DNA from: Alicyclobacillaceae bacterium I2511
GTDB lineage: Bacteria; Bacillota; Bacilli; Alicyclobacillales; Alicyclobacillaceae
Direction of reading: 5' to 3'
Assembly: GCA_003584005.1 (NCBI GenBank)
Contig: QXHL01000004.1
Coordinates: 60,646 to 124,645, forward strand
Length of the DNA stretch: 64,000 bases
Below are positions 55,311-63,853 of the stretch, piece after piece. Both the position numbers and the translations under genes were made by a program. Each line of letters starts with the position of its first letter. The first letter of the stretch is position 1. The notes beneath the pieces are model-generated. The model saw only the letters and a program-made list of their open reading frames with translations. It had not been told where the DNA came from and searched no databases.

Positions 55311-57253
55311 CGGGCAGAAACCAAAAGCGCCCGCGTACGCACTTGCTCTTCCAATAGTTTTATAAAGGTTTCGATGTTCATTGGTCCCATGTCCCCTTGC
55401 CCGTACTTTCGCACACTGACTCCACCTGTATCCCTTTCTTTTCCTCCCACCACAAGCGTGAAGGGAACCTTGCGTACCTGAGATTCGCGAATCTTATAGC
55501 CGATTTTTTCAGGTCGACCGTCCACTTCCACACGAAATCCTGTTTCCCGCAATTTACCTGCGACCTCTTGTCCGTAACTCAGAAACTCTTCTGCCACTGT
55601 CACTACCTGGACTTGCACAGGGGCCAACCAAACCGGAAACGCGCCCTTATACTGTTCTAATAGAAAGGCGACAAACCGTTCCATGGTCCCCACAATACCC
55701 CGATGTATCACCACAGGTCGATGGGGTTTCCCATCTTCCCCGATGTACTCCATTTCAAACTGGTTAGGCAAGTGAAAATCCAGTTGAACCGTGGACAGGG
55801 TCTCATCCTTGCCAAGTGCCGTGCGTACCTGCACATCTAATTTCGGCCCATAAAAAGCCGCCTCTCCCGGTGCCTCCACATATTCCAGCCCGAGTTCATT
55901 CATAGCCTGCCGGAGCATCGGTTCTGCCTTATTCCACATTTCATCGTTTTGCACGTATTTTTGGGTGTCGGCGGGGTCCCTGTAGGACAGACGATGGTAG
56001 TAGTCTGTGATACCAAAGTCTTTATACACCCGCTCAATCAACCGAACCACGCGGGTAAACTCCTCCTGAATCTGATCCGGACGGAGAAAAATGTGGGCAT
56101 CATTCAGAGTCATTGTTCGCACCCGTTGCAAACCCGCCAAAGCCCCAGACATTTCATGGCGATACATAGTGCCCAGTTCAGCAATACGTAAAGGTAAATC
56201 TCGATAACTGCGCATTTCTGATTTGTAGACCATCATGTGATGGGGACAATTCATGGGCCGTAAAACCAGTTGCTCATTATCCATTACCATAGGTGGAAAC
56301 ATGTCTTCGTGATAATGGTCCCAGTGACCTGAAATCTTGTACAACTCTACGCTGGCCAAATGGGGAGTGTACACGTGGTGGTATCCCAGACTCTCTTCCA
56401 AGTCTACAATATAATTTTCAATCTGCCGCCTCACTTTGGCACCATTGGGCAACCACAAAGGCAGTCCCTGACCCACTTCCTTGGAGAGCATGAAAATCCC
56501 CAGTTCCTTACCCAACTTCCGATGATCTCGTTCCTTGGCCTCCTCCAGGAAATGCAGATGTTCCTCCAGTTGTGCCGATTTAGCAAAAGCCACTGCATAG
56601 AGACGGGTCAACATCTCTCGATTGGAGTCCCCCCGCCAGTAGGCGCCAGCCAGGGACATCAGTTTGAATACCTTAATCCGACCTGTGGACGGAAGGTGCG
56701 GACCCCGGCACAAGTCTACAAACTCCCCCTGCCGATACACAGTCAGAGTTGTGTCCTCCGGCAAATCCGCAATTATCTCTAGCTTAAAGCGGTCTTGCCG
56801 CGCTTGGAACAAAGAAATTGCTTCATCACGAGAAATCTCCTCCCGGACGACTGGATAATCTGCGGCAATCAGCTTTTTCATTTCCGCCTCAATGACGGGC
56901 AAATCTTCGGCGGAAAAATCGTGATCTGCAAAGTCATAGTAAAATCCATTTTCAATCACCGGACCAATGGCAAATTTCGTGCTCGGATATAAGCGAGACA
57001 CGGCTTGTGCCATCACGTGGGCACAAGTGTGGCGCATCGCCTCGACACCCTCCGAATCTGCCAGGGTGAGAATTTCCACCTGGCAATTTTCTTGCAATGC
57101 TGTGCTCAAGTCCACCACCTGACCCTCTAACCTCGCTACTACCGCATCACGGGCCAGCCGCGGGCCAATAGCCGCTGCCAATCCCTCAATGCTCGTCCCC
57201 TGTGCCACCTGTCGAACTGAACCGTCTTTGAGTGTCACCTGTACCATCGCCAT
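55307..57253 (-). CDS. thrS: Threonyl-tRNA synthetase
   Basis: The 648-residue class II enzyme has the N-terminal TGS domain (about 1-65) and the editing domain with the HTCAHVMAQAV and DLCRGPHLPSTG zinc-type motifs. The catalytic core follows with PMNCPHHMMVYKSEMRSYRD, MYRHEMSGALAGLQRVR and VIHRGIVGTMERF. The anticodon-binding domain ends in GVSVRKYGQGDMG. ATG 57253 follows AAAGGAAG. It is controlled by a T-box leader and followed by the infC operon. Confidence 0.97.
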   Translation of the reverse strand: MAMVQVTLKDGSVRQVAQGTSIEGLAAAIGPRLARDAVVARLEGQVVDLSTALQENCQVEILTLADSEGVEAMRHTCAHVMAQAVSRLYPSTKFAIGPVIENGFYYDFADHDFSAEDLPVIEAEMKKLIAADYPVVREEISRDEAISLFQARQDRFKLEIIADLPEDTTLTVYRQGEFVDLCRGPHLPSTGRIKVFKLMSLAGAYWRGDSNREMLTRLYAVAFAKSAQLEEHLHFLEEAKERDHRKLGKELGIFMLSKEVGQGLPLWLPNGAKVRRQIENYIVDLEESLGYHHVYTPHLASVELYKISGHWDHYHEDMFPPMVMDNEQLVLRPMNCPHHMMVYKSEMRSYRDLPLRIAELGTMYRHEMSGALAGLQRVRTMTLNDAHIFLRPDQIQEEFTRVVRLIERVYKDFGITDYYHRLSYRDPADTQKYVQNDEMWNKAEPMLRQAMNELGLEYVEAPGEAAFYGPKLDVQVRTALGKDETLSTVQLDFHLPNQFEMEYIGEDGKPHRPVVIHRGIVGTMERFVAFLLEQYKGAFPVWLAPVQVQVVTVAEEFLSYGQEVAGKLRETGFRVEVDGRPEKIGYKIRESQVRKVPFTLVVGGKERDTGGVSVRKYGQGDMGPMNIETFIKLLEEQVRTRALLVSAR

Positions 57254-57594
57254 ACTTTTAACTTCCTTTCATTTCTAGAGATTACTCATCTTCTCTGATA
57301 GCACAAAACACAAAAAGCCCTCGTCCACAAAGGGACGAGAGCATAACTCCCGTGGTTCCACCCAAGTTTGGCATGTCGCCATGTACAGCCACACACCCTC
57401 TTGCGCGTATAACGTCCGCCCCGGTTTGCGTTTTTGAAACCTAGGTTTTATGGAAAAGGTTCCATAAAAAAGATTTCATTCCCGCAACGGCTTGGAAAGT
57501 GGTGTCCTGCTGTCTCCCCTGGGAACCCTTGCAGCCACGGAGATCCCTCTCTGCAACGGATGCAACAGCCGATATGTCTTTCCGCATCGCCTTG
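57254..57594 (-). promoter_or_regulatory. Threonine T-box leader of thrS
   Basis: The minus strand has the T-box variant GGGTGGAACCACG at 57351-57363, an AGAGA-type stem I motif near 57550 with CCGTGGCTGCAAG after it, and a ten-pair terminator at 57312-57342. A possible ACC specifier lies at 57501-57503, but its loop context is less clear than in the tyrS and pheS leaders. The identity as a Thr T-box rests mainly on the downstream gene. Confidence 0.88.
57312..57342 (-). terminator. Conditional terminator within the thrS T-box leader
   Basis: GCTCTCGTCC pairs with GGACGAGGGC over ten positions and is followed by TTTTTG. Confidence 0.88.
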
Positions 57595-57600
57595 TGGTTT

Positions 57601-57629
57601 AATATACGCAATGACTCGGCACAAGTCAA
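57601..57629 (-). promoter_or_regulatory. Sigma-A promoter of thrS
   Basis: TTGACT at 57624-57629 and TATATT at 57601-57606 are separated by 17 bases, giving a start near 57594 at the head of the T-box leader. It lies just past the ytxC stop. Confidence 0.82.
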
Positions 57630-57663
57630 GGTCCCATTCTGTAGAGGGTCACAGTCCAGCGTG

Positions 57664-58530
57664 TCACAATCCTCCTTCCAGGTCTTGGCACCAAGAACAG
57701 TGACCGCAGCGGCTCGCCCGTTGTAAAAACACTCTTTCCACAGTCTCTGCAAAATTGGGCCAAGGTGCAGATTGGGTCAGGTCGTGAATTACAATGTGGG
57801 GAGGGGAACGGGTAATCAAGATGCTCATGGCCAGGTCTTCCGGATGAACCTCTGACCCATCACTGGCCCACTGAGCGGCCCGCAAAATTTCCTCATCCTG
57901 CACCAACTCACCACCTGGGTAACACAACCACACCTGCGTGTCCGTGCAAAACACGTGAACCTCTTGAGTAGACGGCGGTTGAGCCATCAATTTCTCCCGC
58001 AAGTGGTCCACAAAGGCTTGGTACTCCTGATCTTCCTCGAGCTGGCGCAAGACCTCTTGCAACGCTACTTGTGCCTGCTGGAGGAATGTGCGAGCCCGAA
58101 ACTGGATGACTGCGTCTACAGACAGAATTGCATCCTCTTGTTCTGCCAATAAGGATGTCAATGCCTGTTCCAAAGTGGGAATGACTTGCCGTACTGGTGG
58201 TAGAGTCTCTGCCAATTGCCGACTAAGACCATGGACCGTCAATTGAACCGCATAATCCACCTGTTGTGTCGCCAGTTCTGGCCAAAGGTCACGGGTCGTG
58301 TGTTTATACACCTGTTGCTGCAGGTAGCTGACCAACCATTCCTGCGTCAAAAAAGCGGTCAGGGATTCCACAAGCTGTGAAATTTGAGTGGTAGACCACT
58401 GCACAGCTACGCTCTCCCCGCTGGAATAGGCGGCCACCCAGATTCCCCGCTCCTTTAAGTGTCGTTGCAATTGTGGCAGAGCCGTTTCGCAGAAAAGCGT
58501 CGCCCGCGGCACATCCATCCAACCCTTCAT
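57664..58530 (-). CDS. ytxC: YtxC-like putative sporulation protein
   Basis: The 288-residue soluble protein matches the YtxC family in the FRARTFLQQAQVALQEVLRQ region and the EDQEYQAFVDHLREKL segment. It also has a C-terminal HIVIHDL strand and a terminal Cys cluster CGHCSWC. The position upstream of thrS is also that of ytxC in B. subtilis. It is annotated as sporulation-related in Bacilli, but its molecular role is unknown. The Cys cluster could bind metal (inference). Confidence 0.75.
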   Translation of the reverse strand: MKGWMDVPRATLFCETALPQLQRHLKERGIWVAAYSSGESVAVQWSTTQISQLVESLTAFLTQEWLVSYLQQQVYKHTTRDLWPELATQQVDYAVQLTVHGLSRQLAETLPPVRQVIPTLEQALTSLLAEQEDAILSVDAVIQFRARTFLQQAQVALQEVLRQLEEDQEYQAFVDHLREKLMAQPPSTQEVHVFCTDTQVWLCYPGGELVQDEEILRAAQWASDGSEVHPEDLAMSILITRSPPHIVIHDLTQSAPWPNFAETVERVFLQRASRCGHCSWCQDLEGGL

Positions 58531-58568
58531 TTGTCTTTCCCTTTCCAGTATGGGTCAGATATATCGTG

Positions 58569-58600
58569 CTCTAAACACCTCGTCCTCTAAACACCTCGTC
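58569..58600. repeat. Tandem 16-bp duplication upstream of ytxC
   Basis: CTCTAAACACCTCGTC occurs at 58569-58584 and again at 58585-58600 without change. It lies between the ytxC start and the tRNA terminator. Confidence 0.9.
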
Positions 58601-58632
58601 AAACCATCCTGCCGAGAACAACAAGACAAATC

Positions 58633-58662
58633 AAAAAAACCGTCAACAGTTTGTCGACGGTT
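58633..58662 (-). terminator. Terminator of the tRNA-Val gene
   Basis: On the minus strand AACCGTCGACA and TGTTGACGGTT form an 11-pair stem with a three-base loop, followed by a run of T, six bases after the tRNA CCA end. Confidence 0.9.
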
Positions 58663-58667
58663 CAGTT

Positions 58668-58742
58668 TGGTGCGGCTGACAGGAATCGAACCTGTGGCCC
58701 CCACCGTGTCAAGGTGATGCTCTCCCTCTGAGCTACAGCCGC
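58668..58742 (-). tRNA. tRNA-Val (anticodon GAC)
   Basis: A complete cloverleaf is present on the minus strand: acceptor GCGGCTG/CAGCCGC, D stem GCTC/GAGC, anticodon loop TTGACAC with anticodon GAC, and T arm ACAGG-TTCGATT-CCTGT. The discriminator A and encoded CCA follow. It stands alone with its own promoter and terminator, between ytxC and an orphan lipoprotein gene. Confidence 0.95.
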
Positions 58743-58760
58743 CTGCATTGAACAGTGGTT

Positions 58761-58790
58761 ATCTTAGCACGCGCCGTTATGGAAAGTCAA
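58761..58790 (-). promoter_or_regulatory. Sigma-A promoter of tRNA-Val
   Basis: TTGACT at 58785-58790 and TAAGAT at 58761-58766 are 18 bases apart, about 20 bases before the tRNA 5' end. Confidence 0.7.
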
Positions 58791-59011
58791 CGTCCCCAGT
58801 CCACCCCACAGAGCACTTTGACATAGTTCCCGATCCGTCTTGCCATACTTTATGCCACCTCCCACAGGAAAGAGTGGGTGTTTACATCCATTGTTAGTTG
58901 CGATGTACTCTGTAGCCCACCTCAATGAAACATGATACAATAGGGTCAACATCATGATTAGCGAATATTTCGTGAACAATGTCCCCATAAAATTCTAAGG
59001 AGGAAATCGCC

Positions 59012-59728
59012 GTGGAAAAGGTTCAACAAATTTTAGCGTCGTCCCTGCGTCCTCCCGACTCTCGCAATAAACAATCAATCGGTCGACGTAAAATATTCCT
59101 TTGGCCTTTCGTCACAATGCTCAGTTTTACGCTATTGACCGGTTGTGGCACCCCCACTTATAGCAGTTCCTCAACAACCGGGGCTGGCGCAGCCGCCAGC
59201 AGCGGGAAATCCAGCGCCGGGTGGAACGGTACCTCCACTTCTGGAGCTGGCACAACCCAAGCGGTGTCCACAAACGCGGCTACAAATACTACACTGAAAG
59301 TGGTGAACAATAAGACCCTCGGTCCCATTCTCGTCGATAACAGCGGCAAAGTGGTGTACCTGTTCACCAAGGACAGCAAAAACAAAAGTACAGTGACCGG
59401 ATTAAATGCGGCCCTCTGGCCGCCGCTGTTAGTGTCCGCCGACACTCCTCTGACACCAGGAAATGGGGTGGCAGGGAAACTTGGCACGCTGACACGTGCA
59501 AACGGAAAACTTCAGGTAACGTATAATGGCATCCCCCTTTACACGTATTCGGGGGATCTGTCCCCAGGTCAGACAAACGGTGAGGGCATCCTCCACGAAT
59601 GGTATGTTGTCCACCCAAACAGTACAACGTCCCTCTTGTCTGCCACTGTCTCCCTTACAGCCACGGGGACGGCGGCAGCCCACTCAAGCTCCACGGGCAC
59701 AGGAAATAGTTCCGGTAGCGGGTGGTGA
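59012..59728 (+). CDS. Lipoprotein with PF03640-type (Yx[FWY]xxD) repeats
   Basis: The 238-residue protein has a long basic N-terminus, a hydrophobic helix and the lipobox LLTGC (near residue 45), then a Ser/Thr/Gly/Ala-rich linker. The folded part (about 92-215) contains two copies of the secreted-lipoprotein repeat: VYLFTKD and LYTYSGD, the YxFxxD pattern of PF03640. The function of that family is unknown. A low-complexity Ser/Gly tail ends the protein. GTG 59012 follows AAGGAGG. An extended -10 (TGATACAAT, 58933-58941) lies upstream. It is a single-gene unit. Confidence 0.82.
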   Translation: MEKVQQILASSLRPPDSRNKQSIGRRKIFLWPFVTMLSFTLLTGCGTPTYSSSSTTGAGAAASSGKSSAGWNGTSTSGAGTTQAVSTNAATNTTLKVVNNKTLGPILVDNSGKVVYLFTKDSKNKSTVTGLNAALWPPLLVSADTPLTPGNGVAGKLGTLTRANGKLQVTYNGIPLYTYSGDLSPGQTNGEGILHEWYVVHPNSTTSLLSATVSLTATGTAAAHSSSTGTGNSSGSGW

Positions 59729-59768
59729 AGATTCAGTGGGGCAGTCAAGCGGTATTCTAGAAACAGGT

Positions 59769-60722
59769 TCAGGCCAAGACTTCCTCAATTTTTTGTAACA
59801 AGTCTGCTTCCAGTTTGACCCCTGAAGCTTTAACGTTTTCCATCACCTGCTCCGGTCGGCTGGCGCCCACCAAGGCGCTGGCCACGCTTTGCTGGCGTAG
59901 CACCCAAGCCAACGCCATCTGTGTCAGACTAAGCCCGGACTCTTGGGCCAGGCCAAACAGTCGCTCTACCTTGTCCAATACCTCATCTTGAAGGTACCGC
60001 TGCACAAAATGGCCCACATTCTCGTCAGTCGCCCGCGACCCTTCAGGCAGTGCCTCCCCCTTGTGGTACTTGCCAGTTAGCACACCTTGGGCCAACGGTG
60101 AAAACACCACTTGCCCAATGCCCGCTTGGTCACATAATGGAAGAACTGCATGCTCAATGTAGCGAGTCAATAGATTGTACACCGGTTGGCTGGCCGCAAA
60201 CTTATGCAAGCCCAAGGATTTTTGGATCTCGATTCCGTGGGCAATCTGGGCAGGTTGCCACTCACTCAGACCGGCATACAATACCTTTCCTTGCACCACC
60301 AGGTCATCCAGCGCCCGCACGGTTTCCTCCAAGTCTGTGTCCGGATCAAATCGATGGCAGTAAAAAATATCTACGTAGTCTACTTTTAGAGATTGCAAAC
60401 TCTTGTCTATTTCGGAAAAGATGTGTTTGCGGCTCAGTCCACGGTCATTCGGTCCGTCTCCGACAGGCCAAAATGCCTTGGTGGTCAACACAAAACTGTC
60501 TCTCGGATAGGCGGCAAGGGCATCCCCCAGTACTTTTTCTGCGGCGTGGGGGGTGGCTCCATAAACGTTGGCACAGTCAAAATGGTTGACGCCCAAGTCA
60601 TAAGCTTGTTTCACACAGATCATAGCCTGTTGTTGCTCTGTAACAGTTCCGTAGGTCAACCAACTGCCCAGACCAATCTCGGAAACTTTTAGACCACTGC
60701 TGCCAAGTCGACGATACTGCAT
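59769..60722 (-). CDS. Aldo/keto reductase (potassium-channel beta-subunit-like group)
   Basis: The 317-residue NAD(P)H-dependent TIM-barrel reductase has the tetrad residues in HFDCANVYG (Asp, Tyr near residue 55), TTKAFWP (Lys) and DIFYCHRFD (His). The cofactor-binding end is SALVGASRPEQVMEN near residue 285. ATG 60722 follows AAGGAGG. The open frame upstream has no AKR similarity. A 25-bp tandem duplication containing the ribosome-site region lies directly upstream. The neighbouring gene encodes a second, distant AKR. Substrate unknown. Confidence 0.92.
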   Translation of the reverse strand: MQYRRLGSSGLKVSEIGLGSWLTYGTVTEQQQAMICVKQAYDLGVNHFDCANVYGATPHAAEKVLGDALAAYPRDSFVLTTKAFWPVGDGPNDRGLSRKHIFSEIDKSLQSLKVDYVDIFYCHRFDPDTDLEETVRALDDLVVQGKVLYAGLSEWQPAQIAHGIEIQKSLGLHKFAASQPVYNLLTRYIEHAVLPLCDQAGIGQVVFSPLAQGVLTGKYHKGEALPEGSRATDENVGHFVQRYLQDEVLDKVERLFGLAQESGLSLTQMALAWVLRQQSVASALVGASRPEQVMENVKASGVKLEADLLQKIEEVLA

Positions 60723-60732
60723 TAAAATACCC

Positions 60733-60782
60733 TCCTTGATTCTCTCGCTTGGTTCTCTCCTTGATTCTCTCGCTTGGTTCTC
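60733..60782 (-). repeat. Tandem 25-bp duplication over the ribosome-site region of an AKR gene
   Basis: Two identical 25-bp units (60733-60757 and 60758-60782) lie between the stop of the upstream AKR gene and the start of the downstream one. Each carries an AATCAAGGA segment. In the proximal copy it is extended into the AAGGAGG ribosome site of the 60722 start. Confidence 0.95.
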
Positions 60783-61717
60783 TAGTGAGAAAAGGCTCCA
60801 AAAGGGGATGCAAACTGATCCGCTGTCTGCATGAGTTGGTTCTGTTCTACCGTGGACATCTTTCGATAGTTTTCCGCTGCTTTTACGATTTGCGGCAATA
60901 GTCGAATGTCCCCAGCACTGGCAAATCCGGTGATGGCTGAATGGGACAAAACAAAAGACACACATTGTTGAATGTGCTCGTCATCGTCAAAAGGGCGGTA
61001 CCAAGTGGAGTAATTCTTATGCCCCGATTTTTCCCAGCTCGAGATATTCTCAGACAGTATAGACTGCGTCCCTGAATCATAAGCTTTATCCCCACCCCAT
61101 GTCCCCCGTGCAACGGCCTTGATGGTGCGCAGGCCTACATCCTGTTTTTGAACCTCCATGACCAGGGCGTCAAAAGCCTGGCGATATGCGACATTCGCAT
61201 ACAATACAAAATTGAAGGGGGACAACACACTTTCAAAAGGAAATCGGCGCAATGCCTCGAGGTGCACAGCTGGGGCGTCGTGGCCATGACCTGTAATTCC
61301 AATGTGGTGAATTAATCCTTGCTCTTTTGCTTCAATGAGGGCTTGTAGTCCGCCATTTTTAGAAGTAAGTTGGTCCAATTTATTCAAGGAGTTGACTTCA
61401 TGAAGCTGCTCCAAGTCTACACTGTCCACTTGTAAACGACGCAACGATTGCTCAATTTCACGCCACGCCTCATCCCTCGTGAGTCCATCTGTCTTTGTTG
61501 CCAGAAAGATTTGCTTTCGTATCTGTTTCATCCATGGGCCCATCCGCTCTTCAGCAACCCCATAACTGGCAGCGACATCAAAATGATTGATACCCACTTT
61601 CAATGCGTAGTCTATCGATTCATCCGCCTGTACTTGGGTCACGTCAGACAAACTCGCGGCCCCATAAATCACCACCGTACTGCTGTGACCCATCCGCCCA
61701 AACCGTCGTTGCTCCAA
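60782..61717 (-). CDS. Aldo/keto reductase family protein
   Basis: The 311-residue protein has the AKR barrel start [20 protein letters not shown], the tetrad region HFDVAASYG near residue 50, the Lys in LATKTDG and the His in LEQLHEVN. The C-terminal cofactor-binding segment is less conserved ([14 protein letters not shown]). It groups with AKR-like oxidoreductases of unknown substrate. TTG 61717 follows AAAGGGGG at nine bases. It is followed by the second AKR gene after a 25-bp duplication. Confidence 0.88.
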   Translation of the reverse strand: MEQRRFGRMGHSSTVVIYGAASLSDVTQVQADESIDYALKVGINHFDVAASYGVAEERMGPWMKQIRKQIFLATKTDGLTRDEAWREIEQSLRRLQVDSVDLEQLHEVNSLNKLDQLTSKNGGLQALIEAKEQGLIHHIGITGHGHDAPAVHLEALRRFPFESVLSPFNFVLYANVAYRQAFDALVMEVQKQDVGLRTIKAVARGTWGGDKAYDSGTQSILSENISSWEKSGHKNYSTWYRPFDDDEHIQQCVSFVLSHSAITGFASAGDIRLLPQIVKAAENYRKMSTVEQNQLMQTADQFASPFGAFSH

Positions 61718-61764
61718 CAGAGTTTTCCCCCTTTCGAGATATTTAGATTGTGATATCGATAACC

Positions 61765-61792
61765 ATTGTAACCGTCGACAAGAAATTGATAA
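61765..61792 (-). promoter_or_regulatory. Candidate promoter of the AKR pair
   Basis: TTATCA at 61787-61792 and TACAAT at 61765-61770 are 16 bases apart on the minus strand, about 45 bases before the AKR start at 61717. Confidence 0.45.
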
Positions 61793-61823
61793 AGTAGTGA
61801 ATTGCTTTTAACATTGTTTCCTA

Positions 61824-61832
61824 TGATATACT
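61824..61832 (+). promoter_or_regulatory. Extended -10 promoter facing the AT-rich accessory region
   Basis: TGATATACT combines a TGn element with TATACT at 61827-61832. TTGCTT at 61802-61807 may serve as a distant -35. A ribosome-like AAAGGGGGA follows at 61852-61860. The 61740-62093 stretch otherwise holds only the short frame described next. Confidence 0.5.
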
Positions 61833-61866
61833 AACTTACTAAGCAGAAGCGAAAGGGGGACGTTCG

Positions 61867-61938
61867 GTGGTCAAACGATTTAACTTTGTTTATGACTGTC
61901 GCGATAGAACCCTCTTCAATTTTCCACAGCAGGTGTAA
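61867..61938 (+). CDS. Possible 23-residue peptide or truncated gene start
   Basis: A GTG start seven bases after AAAGGGGGA opens a frame of 23 codons rich in Phe, Asn and Arg, ending in TAA at 61936-61938. The promoter and ribosome site look real, but the peptide resembles nothing I know. It may be the surviving start of a gene lost when this region decayed. Downstream to 62093 is AT-rich sequence without a convincing gene. Confidence 0.3.
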   Translation: MVKRFNFVYDCRDRTLFNFPQQV

Positions 61939-62093
61939 TTCAAAAACTTTTTTTCATATTCCTAAGTTCCATTTTCAACATCCAGCACGTCGTAAAAAAT
62001 CCTTCAGATTCGCAATTACTTCTAGCATAAGTTTGTTTATCCTCGTTTTTCATTATGTACTATATTTTTTAACTGTTTGAAAACTGATAGTGC

Positions 62094-62824
62094 CTACTCT
62101 ATGGGACGCTGCCACACATTTTTGCCAATGGCAATCGCCCTGGCGCCAACCTCGATGGCTTGCTGGACATCATCCAACAATTGTGTTTGCTGAGTCGTTC
62201 CACTTGTGCTCCCACCGAGAAGGACCATCAGTATTTGAAAGAAAGTAATCCATTCCTTTAATACATCCGCCACATCCGCAGAACCAGGATACGGAACCTT
62301 TAACACGTCTGGTCCCAATATAAAGGAAACCCGCACTGCGTCAGAAAGTTCCTGCACATGTTCATTCGAATTTAGTCGCAAGAAAATCAGTTAAATAATC
62401 AAAGGCATCTCCCAGTTCTCGCATTCCCGCACCAACTGGGCGGCCAACTGAATGCTGTGCATACGTTCCGCAGGTGACGTGTCCCACGGTAGTAAAACCT
62501 TGATCGCGTCAAAGCCGTCCCGCACCGCGTCTTCACACCTCTGGATTAGTTCGTGGGGCAGTAAGATTGAGTCAGTAACAAAAGTATTCATGTTCAAAAT
62601 ACGCGCAGGTGCACAACGCCAAAAAAACAGATCCCCAGAAATCCTATTGAGTCCGGGGTTTAATAATACAGCATCAGGTTTTACAGTGAACAGTTGAGTT
62701 AAGGTCTGCAGTGGATCATGCAACTCTTTTATATGAGGCGATTCCATGGTCAACTGGTGAAATCCACGGTATTACCACTGCTTGAATCGAAAATACGCCC
62801 TAATCGATAAGCTTTCCCATTCAA
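62094..62824 (-). pseudogene. Broken DhnA/LacD-type class I aldolase
   Basis: Pieces of one aldolase lie in order. A TTG at 62824 after GGAGGG opens NGKAYRLGRIF, the usual N-terminus. A frame shift near 62765 leads to SPVDHGIAS, the conserved DHG segment. A second shift near 62735 continues with IKELHDPLQTLTQLF and later DAIKVLLPW. A TAA at 62391-62393 then interrupts, and the same frame resumes with GPDVLKVPYPGS (Schiff-base Lys region) and GARAIAIGKNVWQ to the natural end at 62094. Two frameshifts and one stop make function very unlikely. Confidence 0.8.
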
Positions 62825-63158
62825 TGTAATCCCTCCATTTTGTCTGTACGCTCGAAATTCATTGCAAAGTGACGCAGTTGTTACAAGGTTTCCCAACTGA
62901 GAGTCATTGCGTATTGTGACACCCTCTCTCACCCGCTTTGCACTGACAAAAAACTCGTCTGCTGTCAGTTCTGAAAAACACACCAGACTAGGGACCTCAA
63001 CTTGCCAGTGTCCCAGTCTGCCATATCTTTGCACTACCAGCACCCATAAGCCCCATTGTCTTGAAGTGTAACCTCCCTGCCAGGAAACACACTTAATTCC
63101 TCGGCAGAAAAGTAGAGGTTATCATAAACCACCCACAGCTATCGGTAACCCAATTCTG
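62825..63158. other. Degraded sequence without a supported gene
   Basis: Short minus-strand frames occur here (the longest reaches 63043 and runs into the aldolase start), but none resembles a known protein. The flanking genes are broken, so this is probably decayed coding sequence from the same former locus. Confidence 0.5.
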
Positions 63159-63467
63159 TCATTTATCCACTTTCCTTGTTAGGTACGGTTGTCGAACATG
63201 TACAGCAGCAAAGTCAGTTACCGTGTTAGCTTCCCAATCAATAAGATCAATCAGATAGTCTAGATCCCGTTTTCGGTCTTCTGGCACGCTTTGCACCAGA
63301 GCCTCCCAGGGAACTGGGCGGCCCTCCACCATAGACTGGAAAATTGCACCCATGTCCACCGCCCGTTGGGGTTCATAAGTAACCAAAGAGCCGGGGGCAT
63401 GCAAAATGCCCATCGGAACATCCCACCCCGTACCAGGAATGAGAGGGTAAGTCTTAGAATAGTGCAA
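63159..63467 (-). pseudogene. Fragment of a cupin-like carbohydrate-metabolism protein
   Basis: The 102-residue frame contains YPLIPGTGWDVPMGILHAPG, a His-containing strand pair typical of cupins, then LVTYEPQRAVDMG, SMVEGRPVPWEAL and DLDYLIDLIDWEAN. I recall this combination in sugar isomerase-like or cupin proteins that are much longer, so both ends appear to be lost. Family assignment is tentative. It lies between the broken aldolase and an IS66 remnant, consistent with a sugar-use locus destroyed by insertion. Confidence 0.5.
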
Positions 63468-63540
63468 AACTCCGTTGTCTCGTGAGCGTCAAACTCTCCA
63501 CACATTGATATCCCAGGTCATCCTCGGCGATAATCGCAGA

Positions 63541-63574
63541 CAATAAATATCCCCACCTGTTAGCCAGGCGGGGA
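63541..63574 (-). terminator. Terminator-like hairpin after the IS66 remnant
   Basis: TCCCC-GCCTGG-type arms pair over about ten positions with one mismatch on the minus strand and are followed by ATATTTATTG. It lies 16 bases past the transposase stop at 63590. Confidence 0.6.
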
Positions 63575-63589
63575 TTCGTGCGCGTCTCA

Positions 63590-63853
63590 CTATTTCCGAT
63601 TTTTGCTACGGATTACATCGGGCAGGGTCTGCGACCAAGGTAGCAACTTATCCAGTGCGCCTTCGTCATTGGCATCGATGTTGGGTAATTGTTCAAACAG
63701 GTGTTGGAGATACAGGAACGGATTTAACCCGTTCTCTTTTGCCGTTTCCACGATGCTGTATGTAACCGCACTTGCTCTGGCTCCGCGTGGCGTATTAGCG
63801 AATAGCCACGCCTTGCGGCCTATTACAAATGGTTTGATTGACCGTTCGCTGCG
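63590..63853 (-). mobile_element. IS66-family transposase C-terminal remnant
   Basis: The frame matches the C-terminal end of IS66 (TnpC) transposases: RSERSIKPFVIGRKAWLF, then NTPRGARASAVTYSIVETA, KENGLNPFLYLQHLFEQLPN and LDKLLPWSQTLP. About 88 residues remain of a protein normally near 500. Upstream of 63853 the similarity ends abruptly at an inverted repeat, so the 5' part was deleted or replaced. The natural stop is kept at 63590. Confidence 0.85.

Noticed and set aside
61886..62080. 64-codon frame on the plus strand with a hydrophobic end
   Set aside because: It has no ribosome site at its start, AT-rich sequence makes hydrophobic codons by chance, and it is out of frame with the better-supported GTG at 61867.
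62750..63043. 97-codon minus-strand frame as an intact gene
   Set aside because: Its end reads the N-terminus of the broken aldolase and then hits a stop at a frameshift point; the earlier part resembles nothing. It is treated as decayed sequence.
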